Below, piece after piece: positions 51,451 to 56,357 of a DNA stretch of 56,357 nucleotides. The notes beneath the pieces are model-generated. The model was given only the letters and a program-made list of their open reading frames with translations. It did no database searches and had not been told where the DNA came from. The number at the start of each line of letters is the position of its first letter. Position 1 is the first letter of the stretch. Origin of the DNA: Labilibacter sediminis (GTDB lineage Bacteria > Bacteroidota > Bacteroidia > Bacteroidales > Marinilabiliaceae); contig NZ_VCHY01000029.1 of assembly GCF_005877885.1 (NCBI RefSeq), positions 1 through 56,357 on the forward strand, given 5' to 3'. Both the position numbers and the translations under genes were made by a program.

Positions 51451-52443
51451 ATGAAAGCAATCTTAAAAAATAAAAATGTATTAGTTACAGGTGGAGCCGG
51501 TTTTATCGGCTCTAATCTTATACAGAGGTTACTAACGCAAAACAATAACGTTGTTTGTCTTGATAATTTTGCTACTGGTAAACGCATCAATATCGAACCG
51601 TTTTTAAGTAATCCCGCTTTTAAACTCGTAGAAGGAGATATAAGGAACAGGGAAGATTGTGATAAAGCAGTTGCAGGGTGTGACGTAGTGTTGCATCAGG
51701 CAGCATTGGGATCGGTTCCACGTTCTATCAACGATCCTAAAACTTCAAATGATGTAAATATTACAGGTTTTGTAAATGTCGTTCTTGCAGCCAGAGATGC
51801 AGGAGTAAAAAGAATTGTTTATGCAGCCAGTTCTTCTACTTATGGTGATAGCGAATCCTTACCTAAGGTTGAAGATACAATAGGAAAACCGCTTTCTCCT
51901 TATGCTGTCACCAAATATGTAAACGAATTATATGCTGATGTATTTGCAAAGCTTTATGATTTGGAAATTATAGGCTTGCGCTATTTTAATGTGTTTGGGA
52001 TGCGTCAGGATCCTGATGGAGCTTATGCTGCTGTTATTCCCAAATTTGTTAAATCATTGATCAATCATGAATCACCAACAATTAATGGTGATGGTTCTTT
52101 TTCTCGTGACTTTACTTTTATTGATAATGTGGTTCAGGCTAATCAACTGGCGGCAACAGTGGAGTCTAAAGAAGCGGTGAATACGGTATATAATGTTGCT
52201 TTTGGTGAACGAACTTCATTAAATGAGTTAATTGCTTACCTGAAAGAATTTTTATCTCCTTACGATATAAGTATTGGAGATGTAAAAATAAATTACGGAC
52301 CAGAGCGTTTAGGAGATGTGCCTCATTCTCTGGCTTCCATTGATAAAGCGAAAACGTTGTTGGGGTATAGTCCTGAATATAGCGTCAAAGAGGGCTTAAA
52401 AAAGGCTATTGACTGGTACTGGGAAAATTTATCAGGTCAATAA
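51451..52443 (+). CDS. NAD-dependent nucleotide-sugar 4-epimerase (UDP-GlcNAc C4-epimerase, WbpP/TviC type)
   Basis: This is 330 residues, an extended SDR: cofactor motif TGGAGFIGS at the N-terminus, catalytic Tyr and Lys in SPYAVTKYVNE, and the segment YAASSSTYGDS. GLRYFNVFGMRQDPDGAYAAVIPKF and the RDFTFIDNVVQANQLA tract match the WbpP/TviC branch, which interconverts UDP-GlcNAc and UDP-GalNAc (or the uronic acids) for surface polysaccharide. It lies directly before a decayed GDP-fucose synthase gene, which suggests a remnant of a larger polysaccharide gene set. Confidence 0.9.
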   Translation: MKAILKNKNVLVTGGAGFIGSNLIQRLLTQNNNVVCLDNFATGKRINIEPFLSNPAFKLVEGDIRNREDCDKAVAGCDVVLHQAALGSVPRSINDPKTSNDVNITGFVNVVLAARDAGVKRIVYAASSSTYGDSESLPKVEDTIGKPLSPYAVTKYVNELYADVFAKLYDLEIIGLRYFNVFGMRQDPDGAYAAVIPKFVKSLINHESPTINGDGSFSRDFTFIDNVVQANQLAATVESKEAVNTVYNVAFGERTSLNELIAYLKEFLSPYDISIGDVKINYGPERLGDVPHSLASIDKAKTLLGYSPEYSVKEGLKKAIDWYWENLSGQ

Positions 52444-52448
52444 TGTAG

Positions 52449-52829
52449 ATCAGCAAGTCGGTGTTTCAATTAGATTTAAGGGGATCAGGTAAGCCACGTC
52501 GTGAATTTTTGCATTCTGATGATATGGCAGAGGCATGTTTATATGTGATGGAAAAGGTAGATTTTAAGGATTTATAGTCCCCGGAAAGAAAGGAGATACA
52601 AAATACCCATATTAATATAGGAGTTGGAGAGGACTTATCCATTGCAGAGCTGGCTCAGTGGGTGAAAGAGGTTGTAGGTTTTGAAGGAACGTTAAAGTGG
52701 GATTCCTCAAAGCCGGATGGAACCTTTCAAAAATTGTTGAATGTCTCTCTATTAAATGATTTGGGTTGGAAAGTATCCATAGGATTAAAAGACGGGGGGA
52801 CAAAAATATTTGAAGGTTATAAGAGTTAG
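52449..52829 (+). pseudogene. Decayed GDP-L-fucose synthase, C-terminal part only
   Basis: The frame starting near 52449 reads [24 protein letters not shown], reaches an in-frame TAG at 52575, and then continues in the same frame as HINIGVGEDLSIAELAQWVKEVVGF, WDSSKPDGTFQKLLNVSLLNDLGWK to a TAG at 52827. This is the C-terminal third of GDP-fucose synthase (Fcl/WcaG). The Rossmann half is absent: the fragment begins 6 bp after the epimerase stop. One stop codon and a lost N-terminus indicate a recent deletion and decay. Confidence 0.85.
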
Positions 52830-52876
52830 CCAGGTAAATCGACTTTAAACCAGTGATGGGATATTTGAAAATATTC

Positions 52877-52957
52877 AACCACAGATTGACACGAATTTGC
52901 ACAGATTTTTATTTTCCGAAGGAAAATAATTCGTGTTAATCCGTGAGATTTGTGGTT
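52877..52957. repeat. Imperfect inverted repeat with central perfect hairpin
   Basis: AACCACAGATT..ACACGAATT pairs imperfectly with AATTCGTGTTAAT..ATTTGTGGTT. The centre TATTTTCC-GAA-GGAAAATA is a perfect 8-bp hairpin. Such CACAGATT/ATTCGTG words recur in many Bacteroidota genomes as intergenic repeats. The rest of the gap contains only the promoter of the next gene. Confidence 0.6.
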
Positions 52958-53011
52958 TTAATATTTTTTTTGGTTTAAAAGCGAAATCCCTGTGAAGAGC
53001 TGGCACTAATC

Positions 53012-53041
53012 TTGGTAATGCCAGAAAATTAGATATATTTG
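53012..53041 (+). promoter_or_regulatory. Promoter of the small lipoprotein gene
   Basis: TTG (53012-53014) and TATATTTG (53034-53041) are spaced by 19 nt and match the Bacteroidota consensus. The ATG follows 34 bp later. Confidence 0.7.
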
Positions 53042-53075
53042 TAGACATTTTTTTATTAATCTAAACATTAAACAC

Positions 53076-53576
53076 ATGAAAATCTATTTCCCAAAAATGA
53101 TTTCGTTTTTTGCTGTTGGTTTCTTTATGCTCACTGCCTGTGGAGGTGGTAGCGATCCTAAACCGGAAGATCCGGTGGATGAGGCAAAACCAACTATTTC
53201 GACTGATTCACCAACAGAAGGGTTGGGTATTGCTATGACAGAACCTTTTGTATATAAGGGAACATTTGAAGATGATGTAGAGTTAAGCAAGGTGGTATTT
53301 TCTTTAAAGGATCAGAAACCAGCAGGGGTAGCAGGATTAAAAGCGGCAACAGGTGTGGATGATAATCCATGGGAACCTGCTGCAGAAACAGTTACTCTAT
53401 CTGGAAATTCCAAAACGCTGGATCAAAATATTTTTACTGCAGATTATAAAGATGATGGTAGTGGAACAATGGGTATTCCAAGAGATGTATATACCGGAGA
53501 ATATATTTTAACAATTACCTGTACAGATAAAGCAGGGAATGAAACAGTTGAGAATATTACAGTTGAGATTCAATAA
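53076..53576 (+). CDS. Small Ig-like lipoprotein (DUF4625-like)
   Basis: This is 166 residues. Type II signal peptide with lipobox MLTAC, then a GGGSDPKPEDPVD linker typical of surface-exposed Bacteroidota lipoproteins. One Ig-like domain follows (KPTISTDSPTEGLGIAMTEPFVYKGTFEDDVELSKVVFSL; ends TGEYILTITCTDKAGNETVENITVEI), resembling DUF4625. No enzymatic residues. It has its own promoter and terminator, so it is a single-gene unit. Role unknown. Confidence 0.8.
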   Translation: MKIYFPKMISFFAVGFFMLTACGGGSDPKPEDPVDEAKPTISTDSPTEGLGIAMTEPFVYKGTFEDDVELSKVVFSLKDQKPAGVAGLKAATGVDDNPWEPAAETVTLSGNSKTLDQNIFTADYKDDGSGTMGIPRDVYTGEYILTITCTDKAGNETVENITVEIQ

Positions 53577-53618
53577 ATCTCAAAGTGAATAAATATAGGA
53601 GGAATAACCTCTGAAATG

Positions 53619-53648
53619 AACCGGTGCTTTTGGGCATCGGTTTTTTTA
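53619..53648 (+). terminator. Rho-independent terminator
   Basis: AACCGGTGC pairs with GCATCGGTT (one G-T wobble) and is followed by a run of seven or more T. It ends the small lipoprotein gene. Confidence 0.85.
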
Positions 53649-53736
53649 TGCCTATAAAAATGGTGTGATTAATGAATGTTTGGATAGTGTAATTCTCAGT
53701 ACTAAATGCTTTTTTTGTATTTAAATACAGATGACT

Positions 53737-54921
53737 ATGAAATTTGATTTTGACGAGATAATAGACAGGGAAGGAACTGATGCCTTTAAATTAGAGTTAA
53801 GAGAAGCTTTTTTTGGAACCAATGACGTGTTACCATTATGGGTGGCAGATATGGATTTTAAAGCGCCACCTAAGGTAATTGAAGCTATTCAGGAAAGAGC
53901 AGCGCATGATATTTACGGGTATACCATCAGGGAGGAGAAGTTTACGGGTGCTATAGTGAACTGGCTTAAAACTCAACATGAGTGGGAGATTCAGGAAAGC
54001 AGTATTGAATTTACACCCGGTGTATTACCTGCTATTGTGGTAGCCATTCACGAATTTACCAATCCCGGTGATAAGGTGATTATTCAAACGCCGGTGTATC
54101 CTCCGTTTTATTCCATTGTAAGAGATAATAACAGGGAGTTGGTAAAGAATAGTTTAGTAGAAACTGAAGGTTATTATACCATAGATTTTGAAAGCCTGGA
54201 GGAGCAGGCCAGTGATCCGAAAACCAAGCTGTTTGTATTTTCTAATCCGCATAATCCGGTGGGTAGAGCCTGGAAATACGAGGAGTTAAAACGAATTGCT
54301 GAAATTTGTTTGAAGCATGAGGTGATGATCATTTCTGATGAAATACATAGTGATTTGTGCTTGTTTGGCAATAAGCATTTGATTATGGCTGATTTGTTTC
54401 CGGAGCTTAAAAGTCAGATTATTACCAGTATGGCACCGAGTAAAACATTTAATGTTGCCGGGTTATCAACGGCCTATGCTATTATTGAGGATGAGAAATT
54501 AAAATCTAGATTTCATAAGCAATTAAATGCCTTGCAATTGCATATGGGTAATCTTTTTGGCGGCGTGGCCTTAACGGCTTCATATAATTATGGCGTCGAG
54601 TGGTTAGAATCTTTGAAGTCGTATTTGGAATCTAACGCCTTATTGGTTGATTCATTTGTAAAAGAACATATGCCGGAGGTTGGCTTTGTGTTGCCCGAGG
54701 CTACTTATTTGCTGTGGTTAGATTTCAGGAAATGGGATTTATCTCCTGCAAAACTTAAAAAAGCAATGGTGGAAATAGGTAAGGTGGGACTTAATGATGG
54801 CGTTTCGTTTGGTGTTGAAGGTGCAGGTTTTCAGCGTTTAAATATAGGTTCGCCTAAGGCTGTTATTCAGGAAGGTTTGGAGCGAATCTTAAAAGTGCGC
54901 AACGAGGTTTATCATCCATAA
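53737..54921 (+). CDS. MalY/PatB-type PLP-dependent C-S lyase / aminotransferase
   Basis: I take the ATG at 53737 (MKFDFDEIIDRE), 394 residues; an ATG two codons earlier is equally possible. Fold-type I class I/II aminotransferase of the MalY/PatB branch: LPLWVADMDFKAPP, HDIYGYT, FTPGVLPAIV, SNPHNPVGR, ISDEIHSDL, and the PLP lysine in MAPSKTFNVAGL. MalY/PatB enzymes cleave cystathionine or cysteine conjugates (C-S lyase). Cytosolic. It precedes the glycerate kinase gene by 30 bp, so the two may be co-transcribed although the pathways differ. Confidence 0.93.
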   Translation: MKFDFDEIIDREGTDAFKLELREAFFGTNDVLPLWVADMDFKAPPKVIEAIQERAAHDIYGYTIREEKFTGAIVNWLKTQHEWEIQESSIEFTPGVLPAIVVAIHEFTNPGDKVIIQTPVYPPFYSIVRDNNRELVKNSLVETEGYYTIDFESLEEQASDPKTKLFVFSNPHNPVGRAWKYEELKRIAEICLKHEVMIISDEIHSDLCLFGNKHLIMADLFPELKSQIITSMAPSKTFNVAGLSTAYAIIEDEKLKSRFHKQLNALQLHMGNLFGGVALTASYNYGVEWLESLKSYLESNALLVDSFVKEHMPEVGFVLPEATYLLWLDFRKWDLSPAKLKKAMVEIGKVGLNDGVSFGVEGAGFQRLNIGSPKAVIQEGLERILKVRNEVYHP

Positions 54922-54951
54922 AATCATCATCCTTTAATCTTAATAGGAATA

Positions 54952-56070
54952 ATGAAACGTGTTTTCCTGGTATCCGATTCATTTAAAGGCTCATTATCAG
55001 CCACTGATATAAATAAAAATTTAACAAAGGGTTTGCTTCAGGGGAATCCTTTGTTAGATATTATATCTGCACCTTTATGTGATGGAGGAGAAGGTACGCT
55101 GGATACCTTAACAGATGCTTTGTCGGGCAGGAAAATAAGTTTTGAGGTTCATGATCCTTTGGGAAGAAATATAAAAGCTCAGGCTGGTATTGTGGATGAT
55201 GAAACTGCTATTGTGGAGATGGCTCAGGCATCAGGTATTGAGCGTCTTAGTGTTGAAGAGCTGAATCCTATGCAAACTTCTACCTACGGAACTGGTGAAC
55301 TGATAGATAAACTGATTGGTTTAGGTTATAAAAAAATCATTCTTACCCTTGGCGGAAGTGCAACGGTTGATGGAGGAACAGGTATCGTTCAGGCTTTGGG
55401 CGGTAAGTTTTATCATTCAGATGGTGCATTGTTACCTCCGAATAGCTCGCCTTTGTTTGAATACCATCGTTGCGATTTAAGTGGTTTTTTGAAAAGAACA
55501 GAAGGGGTGGCTTTTACGGTAGTGGTGGATGTGCAAAATCCTTTGTTGGGTGAGCATGGAGCAGCGGCGGTTTTTGGGCCGCAAAAAGGAGTCAGGCAAC
55601 ATCAGATGCAGGACTTTGATCATCAATTGTTGAGGTGGGCTCAGTTACTGGAAAAACACAGTGGCAAAAAGCTGACATCTGTAAAGGGAAGTGGTGCAGC
55701 AGGAGGTGCTTTGCTTCCTTTTTTAATGCATCCCGACACCAAAGTTGTTTCCGGGTTTTCCATGGTGAGTGAGCTGCTAAACTATGAACAAAATATAAAG
55801 AAATGTGATGTTCTCATTACAGGAGAGGGGAGTGTCGATGACCAGTCGTTTATGGGAAAAGGTGTGGGTAAATTGATTGATATGGCACATCAATATCATA
55901 AAGATGTTATTCTGGTGGTAGGGCAAAATCAATTAACAGATGGCAAGAATAAAAGCAAAGTCAACAAGGTTTGTGCTATTGCAGATATGGCAAATTCATT
56001 AAGTGATGCCATGGAAAACACGCCTGAGTATTTAACACAAATAGGTTTTAAGATTGGCAGAGAATTGTAG
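54952..56070 (+). CDS. Glycerate 2-kinase (GarK/GlxK family)
   Basis: This is 372 residues, the normal length. It phosphorylates D-glycerate with ATP. Family marks: VSDSFKGSLSA at the N-terminus, PLCDGGEGTLDTL, MAQASGIERL, TYGTGELI, LGGSATVDGGTGIVQALGG, VDVQNPLLGEHGAAAVFGPQKG and the C-terminal ITGEGSVDDQSFMGKG. It is the final gene before a copy of the 170-nt structured repeat. Confidence 0.95.
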   Translation: MKRVFLVSDSFKGSLSATDINKNLTKGLLQGNPLLDIISAPLCDGGEGTLDTLTDALSGRKISFEVHDPLGRNIKAQAGIVDDETAIVEMAQASGIERLSVEELNPMQTSTYGTGELIDKLIGLGYKKIILTLGGSATVDGGTGIVQALGGKFYHSDGALLPPNSSPLFEYHRCDLSGFLKRTEGVAFTVVVDVQNPLLGEHGAAAVFGPQKGVRQHQMQDFDHQLLRWAQLLEKHSGKKLTSVKGSGAAGGALLPFLMHPDTKVVSGFSMVSELLNYEQNIKKCDVLITGEGSVDDQSFMGKGVGKLIDMAHQYHKDVILVVGQNQLTDGKNKSKVNKVCAIADMANSLSDAMENTPEYLTQIGFKIGREL

Positions 56071-56116
56071 GTTGTGATAATGTCAATATTAGCTCAAAAA
56101 ATAAAGATCTTATTTT

Positions 56117-56286
56117 AACCCGCATTATGTATTAGAACTTCGTTATGAACATTGAAAGCACGATAAAACAAGGCTTTACTGAAACGAGGCATAGCATCGT
56201 ACTGGTGAGTTGAAGTGAAGCAACAAAGTGTCTTGTTTTGAAGTGATTTCAATGTGTATTAGATTTTCTAATGCATAAAGCGGGCA
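56117..56286 (+). repeat. 170-nt nested-stem repeat, copy G
   Basis: This is a full-length copy beginning AACCCGCATTATG and ending CATAAAGCGGGCA, so the terminal TT of the right arm is changed to CA. It lies 46 bp after the glycerate kinase stop. No terminator hairpin of the usual type is seen, so the repeat itself may end or protect that transcript. The remaining ~70 bp show nothing. Confidence 0.85.
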
Positions 56287-56357
56287 ATGTCGTTTAGTTA
56301 AGGATATCATAGCTGTTTAAAACATTTTAACTCACGATAGTAAAGGGGCGCGCAGGC

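Noticed and set aside
1-56357. CRISPR arrays, tRNA or rRNA genes, and hybrid two-component or ECF sigma/anti-sigma regulators of the glucan locus
   Set aside because: None was found on either strand. The repeats present are dispersed and structured, not regularly spaced short repeats with unique spacers.

Overview
The window reads as a chromosomal segment of an AT-rich Bacteroidota. The signs are a SusC/SusD pair, four proteins with type IX secretion (T9SS) C-terminal sorting domains, many lipoproteins, TAnnTTTG-type promoters, and a zapA-rny cluster of Bacteroidota type. An environmental polysaccharide degrader near the Marinilabiliales is my guess, but the sequence alone does not fix the order. 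No rRNA, tRNA or CRISPR was seen.

Layout. 1-8.8 kb is gene-poor and repeat-rich. It holds a stand-alone methyltransferase-associated domain, a VF530-family gene with a small partner, a cupin fused to two BFD-type iron-sulfur domains, a divergent qorB-like/HxlR pair and an SDR, all set among decayed mobile repeats. 8.8-28.5 kb is a beta-glucan utilization locus: SusC, SusD, two surface lipoproteins, GH5, a modular T9SS binding protein, GH3, GH16, a sugar porter and GH30. The enzyme set points to laminarin-like beta-1,3/1,6-glucan. 28.8-30.1 kb is an IS110-family element that has split a copy of a structured repeat. 30.2-36.9 kb holds three tandem paralogous membrane-tethered AraC-TolB-TPR regulators with nearly identical promoters, followed by a T9SS-exported clan GH-A glycosidase. 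39.4-56.1 kb is mostly housekeeping: asnA, nudC, a Dph6-like ATPase, a DsbA-like protein, an LRR protein, a C69 dipeptidase, an M23 peptidase, a zapB-like gene, zapA, rny, a nucleotide-sugar epimerase, a decayed GDP-fucose synthase, a MalY-type lyase and glycerate kinase.

How the locus would work (inference). GH16 and GH5 cut the glucan at or near the surface, SusD and the SGBPs pass oligosaccharides to SusC, GH30 and GH3 cut beta-1,6 branches and oligomers, and the MFS porter takes up the sugar. No hybrid two-component system or ECF sigma/anti-sigma pair is present, so the three tandem regulators are the best local candidates for the sensor.

The most unusual material is non-coding. (1) A ~170-nt repeat with nested, covarying stems occurs seven times; one copy has an empty-site counterpart in the same window, another has matching 4-bp flanks, and another is the IS110 target. 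(2) The IS110 leader folds into two stem/internal-loop units, a bridge-RNA-like layout, and carries short matches to its own end and to its target. (3) A ~372-bp inverted-repeat element made of hairpins is present three times, and one copy has its hairpin loop exactly inverted. (4) A hairpin leader is shared by susC and susD, with a third copy downstream of the GH16 gene.
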